A stretch of 64,000 bases of DNA. Origin: Nocardia mexicana NBRC 108244. Lineage in GTDB: Bacteria > Actinomycetota > Actinomycetes > Mycobacteriales > Mycobacteriaceae. The notes below the pieces were generated by a model, which saw only the letters and a list, made by a program, of their open reading frames with translations, searched no databases and was not told the origin of the DNA. Positions 17,663-25,848 of this stretch are shown here, in pieces. The stretch lies in NCBI RefSeq assembly GCF_001613165.1, contig NZ_BDBV01000003.1, forward strand, positions 1-64,000. The letters run 5' to 3'. The position numbers were made by a program, and so were the translations under genes. The stretch's first letter is position 1, and each line of letters opens with the position of its first letter.

Positions 17663-18664
17663 TCACGCTCCCCAGCGCAGCGCCGGGGTGCGCACCGGCG
17701 CATCCCACAGACCCAGCAGTTCGTCGTCGACCTTGGTCAGCGTCACCGAGCAACCGGCCATCTCGAGGGAGGTGATGTAGGGCCCCACGAGCGAGCGGGC
17801 GATGTCGATCCCGTGCCCCCGCAGCATGCGAGCCACCTCGTGGTACACGATGTAGAGCTCGAGCAGCGGCGTGCCGCCCATGCCGTTGACGAAGCAGATC
17901 ACGGTGTCGCCCTTGACGAACGGCAGATCGGACACGATCGGCTGCACCAGCATCTCGGCGACCTCCCGGGCCGGTGCCAGCGGCTCCCGCCGGCGGCCGG
18001 GCTCGCCGTGGATGCCGATCCCGATCTCCATCTCGGTGTCGGGCAGATCGAAGGTCGGTTTGCCCGCGGCGGGCACGGTACACGAGGTCAGCGCCATCCC
18101 CATGCTGCGGGAGTTCGCATTCACCCGGCTCGCCACCGCCGCCACCTCGGCCAGCGGGCGCCCCTGTGCGGCGGCCGCCCCGGCCAGCTTCTCCACCACA
18201 ACCGTCCCGCCGACCCCGCGCCGCCCGGCGGTGTAGAGGCTGTCCTGCACGGCCACATCGTCGTTGACCACCACCGACACCACCTCGGTCCCGGTCTCCG
18301 CGGCGGCCAGCTCGGCGGCCATCTCGAAGTTCATGACGTCGCCGGTGTAATTCTTCACGATGTGCAGCACGCCCGCCCCGGCGTCGACGGCGGCCGTCGC
18401 GGCCTGAATCTGATCCGGTACCGGGGACGTGAAAACCTCACCGGCACAGGCGGCGTCGAGCATTCCCGGGCCCACGAATCCGCCGTGCAGCGGTTCGTGC
18501 CCCGAGCCGCCACCCGACACCAGCCCCACCTTGCCCGGCACCGGCGCATCGCCGCGCAGCACGAGACGGTGCTTGTCGTCGACCCGCAGTTCCGGATGGG
18601 CCGCGGCCATTCCGGCCAGCGCCTCCGCGACCACATCGGCCGGATCATTGATCAGCTTCTTCAT
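17663..18664 (-). CDS. dhaK: Dihydroxyacetone kinase subunit DhaK
   Basis: A 333-residue substrate-binding subunit, first gene of the dhaKLM operon. The N-terminal [14 protein letters not shown] and [13 protein letters not shown] motifs are diagnostic, and the histidine in GIGIHGEPG is the residue that forms a hemiaminal with dihydroxyacetone. The product is dihydroxyacetone phosphate, made with PEP as the ultimate phosphate donor through DhaM. A CAGGAGGA ribosome binding site precedes the ATG. No DhaR-type activator gene is adjacent; the next gene upstream encodes a CGNR regulator read in the same direction. Confidence 0.95.
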   Translation of the reverse strand: MKKLINDPADVVAEALAGMAAAHPELRVDDKHRLVLRGDAPVPGKVGLVSGGGSGHEPLHGGFVGPGMLDAACAGEVFTSPVPDQIQAATAAVDAGAGVLHIVKNYTGDVMNFEMAAELAAAETGTEVVSVVVNDDVAVQDSLYTAGRRGVGGTVVVEKLAGAAAAQGRPLAEVAAVASRVNANSRSMGMALTSCTVPAAGKPTFDLPDTEMEIGIGIHGEPGRRREPLAPAREVAEMLVQPIVSDLPFVKGDTVICFVNGMGGTPLLELYIVYHEVARMLRGHGIDIARSLVGPYITSLEMAGCSVTLTKVDDELLGLWDAPVRTPALRWGA

Positions 18665-18743
18665 CGAGTCCTCCTGTCGGGCGGCCGCTCCCTTCGAAGG
18701 CTGCCATCGGTCGGCGATCTCGACGTGGATTTCCGCGAGGAAA

Positions 18744-19310
18744 CTACGACTGGGGCGCGTCTTTGTGGCGGTCGTAGTAGCGCGCGACGCGGACCCGGTT
18801 GCCGCAGCGCTGCGGTGAGCACCAGCGGCGGCGCGGGTGGGCGGGCAGGAACAGCAGCACGCAATCGTCGGCCTCGCAGCGTTTCAGGCGGGCTATGGCC
18901 GGATCGATGAGCAGGTCGACGGCGGATTCGGCGAGCGCCGCGGCCAGGCGGGCGCCCTCCGGCCCCGCGCGGAAGGTCGGTGCCGTGAACGCGCCGTCGT
19001 GCCACTCCAGATAGCGCACCGCGGGCGCGGCCGACTGCGCCCTGTCGAGCCCGCGCAATGCCTCGGCCGGAGGGCGATGCCCGTCCAGCACCGCCTCCAG
19101 GATCGCCGCGGTGTGGTCGCGAACCGCCCGGACGGCCTCCAGGTCCTCGTTCGTCGGGTGCGGAATCGGCGGCTCCGGCAGGCGGTCGGCCTCCGAGCGC
19201 AGCCAGCGGACCAGTTCCTCCGGGGTGCTCAGCAGGTCCGCGTCGGCGGGCCGGGTGTTCACCAGGTCCAGCGCCAGCGGTTCGCCGATCAGCGGTGTCG
19301 GGTCGCTCAT
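18744..19310 (-). CDS. CGNR zinc-finger transcriptional regulator (ABATE domain)
   Basis: A 188-residue protein. The N-terminal part (LALDLVNTR near residue 11) is the ABATE-type domain, and the C-terminus holds the zinc-finger pattern [13 protein letters not shown] ... [13 protein letters not shown], giving the family its CGNR name; it is believed to bind DNA. The ATG at 19310 avoids running into the divergent promoter. The gene is divergent from an alpha/beta hydrolase, and three copies of one hexamer lie between them, so it most likely controls that hydrolase and itself. Direct biochemical data on this family are scarce. Confidence 0.85.
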   Translation of the reverse strand: MSDPTPLIGEPLALDLVNTRPADADLLSTPEELVRWLRSEADRLPEPPIPHPTNEDLEAVRAVRDHTAAILEAVLDGHRPPAEALRGLDRAQSAAPAVRYLEWHDGAFTAPTFRAGPEGARLAAALAESAVDLLIDPAIARLKRCEADDCVLLFLPAHPRRRWCSPQRCGNRVRVARYYDRHKDAPQS

Positions 19311-19314
19311 GTTC

Positions 19315-19368
19315 CTAATGCTACATCGTCGACTTGACACATTAGCGGCGATCCAGTTAGAACTAATG
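19315..19368. promoter_or_regulatory. Divergent promoter with three CTAATG/CATTAG boxes
   Basis: CTAATG (19315-19320), CATTAG (19340-19345) and CTAATG (19363-19368) are spaced 25 and 23 bp apart, close to helical phase. On the plus strand TTGACA (19334-19339) and TTAGAA (19357-19362) give a 17-bp-spaced promoter for the hydrolase, bracketed by the boxes. The last box is inside the dyad TTAG-AA-CTAA. Confidence 0.65.
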
Positions 19369-19390
19369 CATCTTCACCGAAAGAAAGCAT

Positions 19391-20299
19391 GTGAAAGCGA
19401 TGAGCCTGTCCCTGGTCAACCACCGTCACATCGACGTCGACGGCGTCGACGTCTTCTACCGCGAGTCGGTCCCGGCACGCTCCAATGCCCCGGCCCTGCT
19501 CCTGCTGCACGGTTTTCCGTCGGCCTCGCACCAGTTCCGCAGGCTCATCGACGCCCTCGGCGACCGCTACCGCGTCATCGCGCCCGACTACCCCGGCTTC
19601 GGAAACACCACGGCCCCGGGCGATTTCGTCTACACCTTCGACCGCCTCACCGACATCACCGAGGGCTTCGTGCGGCGCCTGGGGCTGACCAGTTTCACCA
19701 TGTACGTCTTCGACTTCGGCGCTCCGATCGGATTCCGGCTGGCCGAACGGCATCCCGAATGGGTCGCGGGCCTGATCGTGCAGAACGGGAACGCCTACGA
19801 GGCCGGATTGTCCGACGGCGCACGCGAATTCACCGCGCTGCGACCGGATCAGGACGGTGCCGAGGACACGATTCGCGGACTGCTGACCGTGGAGGGCACC
19901 CGCAGTCAGTACGAGACCGGTGTCGCCGATCCCACCCTGCTGTCCCCCGAATCCTGGCTGCTGGACCAGCATTTCCTCGACCTGCCCGGCCGCAAGGAGG
20001 CACAGGTGGCGCTGGCCTTCGACTACAAGTCGAATATCGCCCGCTACCCCGCCTGGCAGGCCTGGCTGCGCAAGCACACCCCGCCGACCCTGATCGCGTG
20101 GGGCGCGAACGATCCCTTCTTCCCCGAGCCCGGCGCCCACGCCTATCTGGCCGACCTCCCCGACGCGGAGCTGCACGTCTTCGACACCGGCCACTTCGCC
20201 CTGGAAACCCACGTGTCCGAAATCGCCCCGCTGATCGCCGATTTCCTGGATCGCCTATCCGCGCGGCATAACGCCCCTGAGGCGCTGCCGAAACGGTAA
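19391..20299 (+). CDS. Alpha/beta hydrolase with Asp nucleophile (haloalkane dehalogenase/epoxide hydrolase-like)
   Basis: A 302-residue hydrolase. The oxyanion segment is LLHGFPSASHQF; the nucleophile elbow reads YVFDFGAPIG, so the nucleophile is aspartate rather than serine, as in haloalkane dehalogenases and epoxide hydrolases. DTGHFALETH supplies the catalytic histidine. An Asp nucleophile predicts attack on C-halogen or epoxide bonds rather than ordinary esters, but the substrate cannot be told. Start is either the GTG at 19391 or the ATG at 19400; neither has a strong ribosome binding site. Divergent from, and probably controlled by, the CGNR regulator. Confidence 0.85.
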   Translation: MKAMSLSLVNHRHIDVDGVDVFYRESVPARSNAPALLLLHGFPSASHQFRRLIDALGDRYRVIAPDYPGFGNTTAPGDFVYTFDRLTDITEGFVRRLGLTSFTMYVFDFGAPIGFRLAERHPEWVAGLIVQNGNAYEAGLSDGAREFTALRPDQDGAEDTIRGLLTVEGTRSQYETGVADPTLLSPESWLLDQHFLDLPGRKEAQVALAFDYKSNIARYPAWQAWLRKHTPPTLIAWGANDPFFPEPGAHAYLADLPDAELHVFDTGHFALETHVSEIAPLIADFLDRLSARHNAPEALPKR

Positions 20300-20512
20300 A
20301 CTTCGGCCTCCGACGGGCCCTCCACCGGAATCCATGCTGCCGGTGCAACATTCGTCTCGGGTGGGAGTCGAGGGGAACGCCGGTCCTTGGGGAAAGGGGG
20401 CCTATGCGAGCACGCCGCGCGGCGCTCGACCGTGAATCGGATCACTACCCGTCACGTCGCCGAGGGCTCGCTCGTCCTCAGGTCGAAGAACCCAACCGAT
20501 CCGGAGTGCATC

Positions 20513-21460
20513 ATGAAGGTCCCACACTGGTTCCACCGACTCGCCGCCGTACTGGTCGCGGCGGTCACCGCCGTGCTCGTGGTCGCCGTACCGTCCGCGT
20601 CCGCCTCCCCGCCGGGCGCCGACCACCGTCCTCCGTACCTGGACAGCATCGAATCACGGTATGCGGAAACGGATCTCGCCACATTCCACTACACCGTCAC
20701 CGGCAGCGGATCCCCGGTCGTCCTGATCGCGGGCGGCGGGCTCTGGCAGTACTCCTGGCGTGACGTCATCCCGGAGCTGGCCCGGCGGCACACCGTCTAC
20801 GCCGTCGAAATGCCCAGCCAGGGCTACACGGAACTGCGCAGGAAGGACTTCGCGTTCGACCTGCCCGCCATGTCCGCGGCCATCGGCAGCTTCCTCGATG
20901 CGGTCGGGTTGGAGCGCACCGCGCTGGTCGGCCACTCGTGGGGTGGCGCCTGGAGCCTGTACTTCGCCGAACAGCATCCGGAACGCGTCACCAAGCTGGC
21001 GCTGCTCGACTCCCCCGGCCTGAACGCCGAAAAAGCGCCTACCACAGCGATTTTCACCGCTCCGGCGCTCGGCGAACTCGCCATGGCGCTCAGCACCCGC
21101 GAGGTGTACACCCAGGGCATCCGCAGCACCTTCCACCACAAGGAGCTGGTCACCGATGTCATGATGAACGAACTCTGGCCGCCGTTCACCCGTCCCGACA
21201 ACCGCGACGGATTCCTGGCACTGTGGCGCAATCTCGACTTCCGGCTCACCGACGCGGCCCTCGGCCAGGTCACCGCGCCGACCCTGGTGCTGTGGGGCGA
21301 GCAGGACGAGGTGCTGCCCTCGTCCCAGGCCCACGGATTGGCCGCCCGGATACCGAACGCGACGGCAACGATCCTCCCCGGCTGCGGCCACACAGTCCAC
21401 GAAGACTGCCCGGCGACCGCCATCCCACCACTGACAAACTTCCTCACCCCAGTCGCCTGA
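20513..21460 (+). CDS. Secreted alpha/beta hydrolase
   Basis: A 315-residue protein with an N-terminal signal peptide (KVPHWFHRLAAVLVAAVTAV, cleavage near SASA-SP). The fold motifs are a nucleophile elbow GHSWGGAW (serine), an acid in WGEQDEV and the histidine in GCGHTVHEDCP, all consistent with a serine hydrolase of the proline iminopeptidase/esterase type. GGAG 8 bp before ATG 20513 decides the start, as the upstream extension lacks a signal sequence. The 213-bp region before it (20300-20512) holds no gene. The substrate is unknown. Confidence 0.83.
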   Translation: MKVPHWFHRLAAVLVAAVTAVLVVAVPSASASPPGADHRPPYLDSIESRYAETDLATFHYTVTGSGSPVVLIAGGGLWQYSWRDVIPELARRHTVYAVEMPSQGYTELRRKDFAFDLPAMSAAIGSFLDAVGLERTALVGHSWGGAWSLYFAEQHPERVTKLALLDSPGLNAEKAPTTAIFTAPALGELAMALSTREVYTQGIRSTFHHKELVTDVMMNELWPPFTRPDNRDGFLALWRNLDFRLTDAALGQVTAPTLVLWGEQDEVLPSSQAHGLAARIPNATATILPGCGHTVHEDCPATAIPPLTNFLTPVA

Positions 21461-21469
21461 CTACCCCAG

Positions 21470-21553
21470 CACTTCACGCACCCCCTGCGTGTTCACGCAC
21501 CCCGCGCAAACCCGTGCAGAGGGTGCGAGAACACGGCAGGGGTGCGTGAAGTG
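21470..21553. repeat. 84-bp stem-loop between convergent genes; bidirectional terminator / repeat element
   Basis: Perfect 15-bp outer arms (CACTTCACGCACCCC at 21470-21484 with its complement at 21539-21553) continue into an inner pair TGTTCACGCACC (21490-21501) and GGTGCGAGAACA (21522-21533). It lies between the secreted hydrolase and the convergent VOC gene. A related core occurs at 41930-42007. Confidence 0.75.
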
Positions 21554-21565
21554 GGGGCACCCCGC

Positions 21566-21988
21566 CTACTCGGCGGGCGTGTAGCCGATCATCCACGGCA
21601 CCGCGTACTTGTCGGTGACCATGCCGAACAGCTCGGCCCATTCGGTCTTGCCGATCGGCATCGACACGTCGCCGCCCGCCGACAGCGCGCCGAAGATCCG
21701 CTCGGCCTCCTCGCGGCTGTCCAGGTCCAGCGACACCGCGTAGGCCGGGTTGCTGGTGTTGACGGTCTGCCCGGGTGGACAGTCCGACGCCATCAGCAGG
21801 TGGTCGGTGCCGCGCAGCGGCAGGGCGGCATGGGCGATCAGATTCTTCGCCTCGCCGGGCAGATCCCCGCCGTCGCCCATCTCGCTGAAGCGAATGAGCT
21901 GCAGCTCACCGCCGAACACGGACTGGTAGAAGGTGAACGCCTCTTCGGCGTTGCCGTTGAACATCAGATAGGGATTCAAGACCGTCAC
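21566..21988 (-). CDS. VOC-family protein (PhnB/glyoxalase-like)
   Basis: A 140-residue single-module protein of the vicinal oxygen chelate superfamily, PhnB/YjdN subgroup: NPYLMFNGNAEEAFTFYQSVFGGE at the N-terminus (two short pieces of it, NPYLMFNG and FYQSVFGG, are diagnostic) and ALSAGGDVSMP, MVTDKYAVPW in the C-terminal half. The likely GTG start at 21988 follows GGAGG. Members of this group are mostly of unknown function; some bind metals or resist antibiotics, but none of the resistance-specific features is evident. Confidence 0.85.
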   Translation of the reverse strand: MTVLNPYLMFNGNAEEAFTFYQSVFGGELQLIRFSEMGDGGDLPGEAKNLIAHAALPLRGTDHLLMASDCPPGQTVNTSNPAYAVSLDLDSREEAERIFGALSAGGDVSMPIGKTEWAELFGMVTDKYAVPWMIGYTPAE

Positions 21989-22028
21989 GGATTGCCTCCT
22001 CGGATGAGTACACGACCGGACGGACGAC

Positions 22029-22063
22029 AGTGGCCGCCGCCCCAACTAGGGACGACGGCCACT
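22029..22063 (-). terminator. Hairpin downstream of the fadD-like gene
   Basis: AGTGGCCG (22029-22036) pairs with CGGCCACT (22056-22063), with further partial pairing (CCC/GGG) inside. It lies 62 bp after the acyl-CoA ligase stop on the minus strand. Confidence 0.5.
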
Positions 22064-22124
22064 CTACGAATTCATCACTCTCGCCACCGGCAATCCGGCC
22101 GGACCGAGGTCCGCTTGCGGAGAC

Positions 22125-23918
22125 TCAGCCGTTGTAGATGGCCTCCACGTCGGCGGCGTAGTTCTTCATGACCACGGCCCGCTTCAGCGACATCTTGGGC
22201 GTCAGCTCGCCGGTCTCTTGAGTCCAGTCGACGGGCAGGATGCGGATCTTCTTGATCTGCTCCGCGTGCGAGACGAGCTTGTTGGTATCGGCCACCGCGG
22301 CATCGATCGCGGTCTTCAGCTCGGGCAGCTCGATCAGCTTCTCCATCGGCAGGTCGGCGGGCAGGCCGTTGCGTTCCTTCCAGCCCGGCAGCGCCTCGGG
22401 GTCGAGCGTGATCAGCGCGCCGATGAACGGCTTGCCGTCGCCCACCACCATCACCTGGCTGATCAGCGGATGCGCCCGCAGCGAATCCTCCAGCATGGCC
22501 GGGGCCACGTTCTTGCCGCCCGCGGTGACGATGATTTCCTTCTTGCGGCCGGTGATGGTGATGAAGCCCCGGTCGTCGATGGCGCCCAGGTCACCGGTCT
22601 TGAACCAGCCGTCGGCGAAGGCGTCCTCGGTGGCGGTCGGATTCTTCCAGTACCCGCCGAAGACGACCGGGCCGCGCACCAGCAGCTCGCCGTCCTCGGC
22701 CACCTTCGCCCCGTGCCCGGGCAGCGGGCGGCCGACCGAGCCGACGCGGATGAACTCCGGCGTGTTGACCGATACGGCGGCGGTGGTCTCGGTGAGGCCG
22801 TAGCCCTCGTAGATGGTCACGCCGATGCCCCGGAAGAAGTGGCCCAGCCGCGCGCCCAGCGGACCGCCGCCGGACACCGCCGACTTGCACCGCCCGCCCA
22901 TGGCCTCGCGCAGCTTGCCGTAGACCAGCTTGTCGAACAGCGCGTGCTTGGCCTTGAGCACGAGCCCGGCGCCGCCGTTGTCCAGCGCCTGGCTGTAGGC
23001 GACGGCGGTCTCGGCCGCGGCGTCGAAGATCTTGCCCTTGCCGCCGTCGTGCGCCTTCTGCTTGGCGCCGTTGAACACCTTCTCGAATACGCGCGGCACC
23101 GACAGGATGAAGTCCGGCTTGTACTGCCCGAACTGCTCGACCAGCGTCGACCAGTCGGAGGTGTGCGCGACGGTGACCCCGGCGTCGAAGGCGGCGAGCG
23201 CCACCGCGCGGGCGAAGACGTGCGCCAGCGGCAGGAACAGCAGCGACTTGTTGCCCGGCTTGAGGAACTGCGGCATGGCCGCCCGGTCCGCGGCCGACTC
23301 CGCGTAGAGGTTGGCATGCGAGAGCATGACGCCCTTGGGACGGCCGGTGGTGCCGGAGGTGTAGATCAGCGTCGCCGGGGAGGCGGCCTTGACCTGGGCG
23401 CGCCGGTCGTGCACGGCCTGGTCGTCCAGCTCCGCGCCCTTGGTGATGAGCTGGTCGACGGCGCCGTCGGCGAGCTGCAGCACCTCGCGCAGCTCCGGCA
23501 AGCCCGACTCGATCTCGGCGATGGTCGCCCGCTGCGCGGCGGTCTCGACCACCAGCAGCTTGGTCGAGGAATCCTCCAGGATCCAGCGCGCCTGCTCGGC
23601 GGAGGAGCTGTCGAAGATGGCGACGGTGCAGCCGCCGGCGGCCCAGATGGCGAAGTCCAGGACCACCCACTCGTAGCGGGTCGAGGCCAGGATGGCGACC
23701 CGGTCACCTAGTTCGATGCCCGACGCGATCAGTCCCTTGGCCACCTTCGTGACATCCCCGGCGAATTCGGCGGCCGTGACATCGGTCCACCCGCCCTTGC
23801 CGTCGGGGCGATTGAACACCACCAGCCCCGGCGTGCGCTCGGCATGCCGGAAGGCCCCGTCGGACATATTGGCGTCCTCGGGGATGGTGTAGGTCGCCGG
23901 GACTTCGAACTCTCGCAT
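22125..23918 (-). CDS. Long-chain acyl-CoA synthetase (FadD15-like)
   Basis: A 597-residue AMP-forming ligase of the ANL superfamily that should activate a fatty acid to acyl-CoA. The P-loop-like motif YTSGTTGRPKGVMLSH, the EGYGLTETTA motif and the late FKTGDLGAIDDRGFITITGR segment are present in the normal order, and the final lysine-containing region (GELTPKMSLKR) is intact. GGAAGGG before ATG 23918 decides the start over an upstream in-frame ATG. It heads the minus-strand lipid gene group 22.1-27.4 kb but is separated from its neighbour by 87 bp. Confidence 0.93.
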   Translation of the reverse strand: MREFEVPATYTIPEDANMSDGAFRHAERTPGLVVFNRPDGKGGWTDVTAAEFAGDVTKVAKGLIASGIELGDRVAILASTRYEWVVLDFAIWAAGGCTVAIFDSSSAEQARWILEDSSTKLLVVETAAQRATIAEIESGLPELREVLQLADGAVDQLITKGAELDDQAVHDRRAQVKAASPATLIYTSGTTGRPKGVMLSHANLYAESAADRAAMPQFLKPGNKSLLFLPLAHVFARAVALAAFDAGVTVAHTSDWSTLVEQFGQYKPDFILSVPRVFEKVFNGAKQKAHDGGKGKIFDAAAETAVAYSQALDNGGAGLVLKAKHALFDKLVYGKLREAMGGRCKSAVSGGGPLGARLGHFFRGIGVTIYEGYGLTETTAAVSVNTPEFIRVGSVGRPLPGHGAKVAEDGELLVRGPVVFGGYWKNPTATEDAFADGWFKTGDLGAIDDRGFITITGRKKEIIVTAGGKNVAPAMLEDSLRAHPLISQVMVVGDGKPFIGALITLDPEALPGWKERNGLPADLPMEKLIELPELKTAIDAAVADTNKLVSHAEQIKKIRILPVDWTQETGELTPKMSLKRAVVMKNYAADVEAIYNG

Positions 23919-24005
23919 CGGTGCCCTTCCACGTGGTTTACTCACCGGTAATTTACGCCACTCGAGGCGGCCGTGTACGTCCGAGGTGGCGAGGCCGCCA
24001 AATTT

Positions 24006-24920
24006 CTATCCTATGGACCGCGTTTGCGCTGCCTGCAGCGATGCGCTCAGGAACGCGGCCAACTCGCGCGTCGCCGCCGCGGCGGGCTCGACGATCGAGG
24101 CCTGCAGCTGCGCGACGTGCCACAGCCCGCGGGTGACGCTGAACTGCGTCGTCACCCCGGCGGCCCGCAGCGCCGCCACCAGCCGCCCGCACTGGTCGTG
24201 CAGCAGCTCGCTCGCGTCGACCTGGACATAGGTCGGCGGCAGGCCGTGCAGATCGCCCAGCAGCGGCGCGTAGCCGGAATCCAGACCGTCGCCGTCGCCG
24301 AGGTAGGCCGCGGCACAGGCCCGCGACCACGGCTTGTTGATCACCAGATCGCGGTAACCGTCCGGCACTTCGTTGGGGTCGGCCCAGGGCGCGATCAAAC
24401 CCAGTGCGGCAACCCGGAATCCGTGCTTGTCGCGCAGCCGCAGCGCGAGCGCGAGCGACAGCCCGCCACCTGCCGAATCACCGGATACCGCAATGTCTTC
24501 CGGCCGCAGCCCGGTCGACACCAGATCCAGGAAGGCCGCCTCCGCGTCGTCCAGCGCGGCCGGGTACGGGTGCTCGGGTGCCAGCCGGTAGTCGGGAAGA
24601 TAGACCGGGCAACCTATCTCGCGCGCCAGGTGCGCGGCCAGCGACCGGTGCGTGGCGCTCGAGCCGACGGCGTAGCCGCCACCGTGCAGGTAGAGCACCG
24701 CACCGGACCGATCGGCCCGCTCGGAGGTGATGCGCTCGGCCGGGCGGCCGCCCAGCCGCAGCTTGTGCACCCGGGTGCCGCCGGGCAGCACCTGCAGCAC
24801 CGAACCGGCGTCGAGCAGGGCCCGCTGGACCCGCCACGGCAGCCGGTGGTGCATGGAGTACCGGAACATCGGGTGCAGCACCGCGCGGGCCAGCGGCAGT
24901 GGCAGCGAAACAGCAGGCAT
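24006..24920 (-). CDS. Alpha/beta hydrolase, hormone-sensitive-lipase family esterase
   Basis: A 304-residue esterase. The oxyanion-hole motif HGGG is at residues 79-82 (YLHGGGYAVG), the nucleophile is S149 in GDSAGGGLS, and DYRLAPEHPYPAALDD is the classic HSL-family segment. No signal peptide, so cytoplasmic. It follows the SDR gene by 18 bp and probably shares a transcript with the SDR and the monooxygenase, which suggests that it hydrolyses the ester formed by the Baeyer-Villiger enzyme; this is inference from context. Confidence 0.88.
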   Translation of the reverse strand: MPAVSLPLPLARAVLHPMFRYSMHHRLPWRVQRALLDAGSVLQVLPGGTRVHKLRLGGRPAERITSERADRSGAVLYLHGGGYAVGSSATHRSLAAHLAREIGCPVYLPDYRLAPEHPYPAALDDAEAAFLDLVSTGLRPEDIAVSGDSAGGGLSLALALRLRDKHGFRVAALGLIAPWADPNEVPDGYRDLVINKPWSRACAAAYLGDGDGLDSGYAPLLGDLHGLPPTYVQVDASELLHDQCGRLVAALRAAGVTTQFSVTRGLWHVAQLQASIVEPAAAATRELAAFLSASLQAAQTRSIG

Positions 24921-24938
24921 AGCAGGAACTTTCAGTTA

Positions 24939-25775
24939 TCAGGGCAGGAAGCGGCGGCTCACCACGCTGGCGATGCGCTGATAGTAGGACGCGGTGGTGC
25001 GGACGAACAGGTCCAGCACCTTGGCCTCCCAGCCGATCAGCACCCGGCCGTGGCCCTTGCGCACACCCGTCAGGATCGTCTCGGCGGCCATTTCCGGGGT
25101 GTGCATCGCCAGCTGCTTGTCGAACTGGGCGGCGACCTTCTTCTGGTCCAGCCCTTGCGTTTCGGCGACGGTCGCGTTGCGCGCCACCGCGGTCTTGATG
25201 CCGCCCGGATGCACGCAGGTCACCTGCACCGGCTCGCCCTTGATCAGCATCTCCTGCCGCAGCGCCTCGGTGAAGCCGCGCACCGCGAACTTGGCCGCGT
25301 TGTAGGCACTCTGGCCCGGCACCGCGATCAGGCCGAACAGGCTGGACACATTGATCACGTGGCCGTCGCCGGATTCGATCAGGAACGGCAGGAATGCCTT
25401 GGTGCCGTTGACGACTCCGTAGAAGTCGACGTCCATGATCCGGTCGATGTCCTTGAACTGCGTGTGGATCACGTCGCCGTGATGGGCGATCCCGGCGTTG
25501 TTGTAGATCTGGTTGACCTTGCCGTAGTGCTTCTTGACTTCGTCGGCGTACAGCAGCACCGCCTCACGCTCGGCGACATTGAGCCGGTCGGATTTCACCT
25601 GTGCGCCCAAAGCCTCACAGCGCCTGACGGTTTCGGCCAGGCCATCGGTATCGATATCGGACAGCGCGAGTTTCGCGCCCCGGCGGGCCAGATTCTCCGC
25701 CAGGGCCCGGCCGATGCCGGATCCCGCGCCGGTGATCACACAAACCTTGCCCCTGAAGTAAGCCTCATTGCTCAC
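24939..25775 (-). CDS. Short-chain dehydrogenase/reductase
   Basis: A 278-residue classical SDR. The cofactor motif TGAGSGIG (residues 15-22), NNAG (92-95) and the catalytic S144/Y158/K162 (VSS, YNAAK) are all present; D40 after the second strand (LSDID) favours NAD(H). It probably interconverts an alcohol and a ketone, which would supply the substrate for the adjacent monooxygenase: alcohol to ketone to ester to acid plus alcohol. M. tuberculosis Rv1245c is, from memory, a similar SDR in the kgd neighbourhood. Confidence 0.9.
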   Translation of the reverse strand: MSNEAYFRGKVCVITGAGSGIGRALAENLARRGAKLALSDIDTDGLAETVRRCEALGAQVKSDRLNVAEREAVLLYADEVKKHYGKVNQIYNNAGIAHHGDVIHTQFKDIDRIMDVDFYGVVNGTKAFLPFLIESGDGHVINVSSLFGLIAVPGQSAYNAAKFAVRGFTEALRQEMLIKGEPVQVTCVHPGGIKTAVARNATVAETQGLDQKKVAAQFDKQLAMHTPEMAAETILTGVRKGHGRVLIGWEAKVLDLFVRTTASYYQRIASVVSRRFLP

Positions 25776-25848
25776 AGTGCCTCCTCGCTAGCGCTCGGTG
25801 GCACTGTGCGCAAAGCGCGCTGGCTTATTGGTTCGCTCGCACGCTCCC

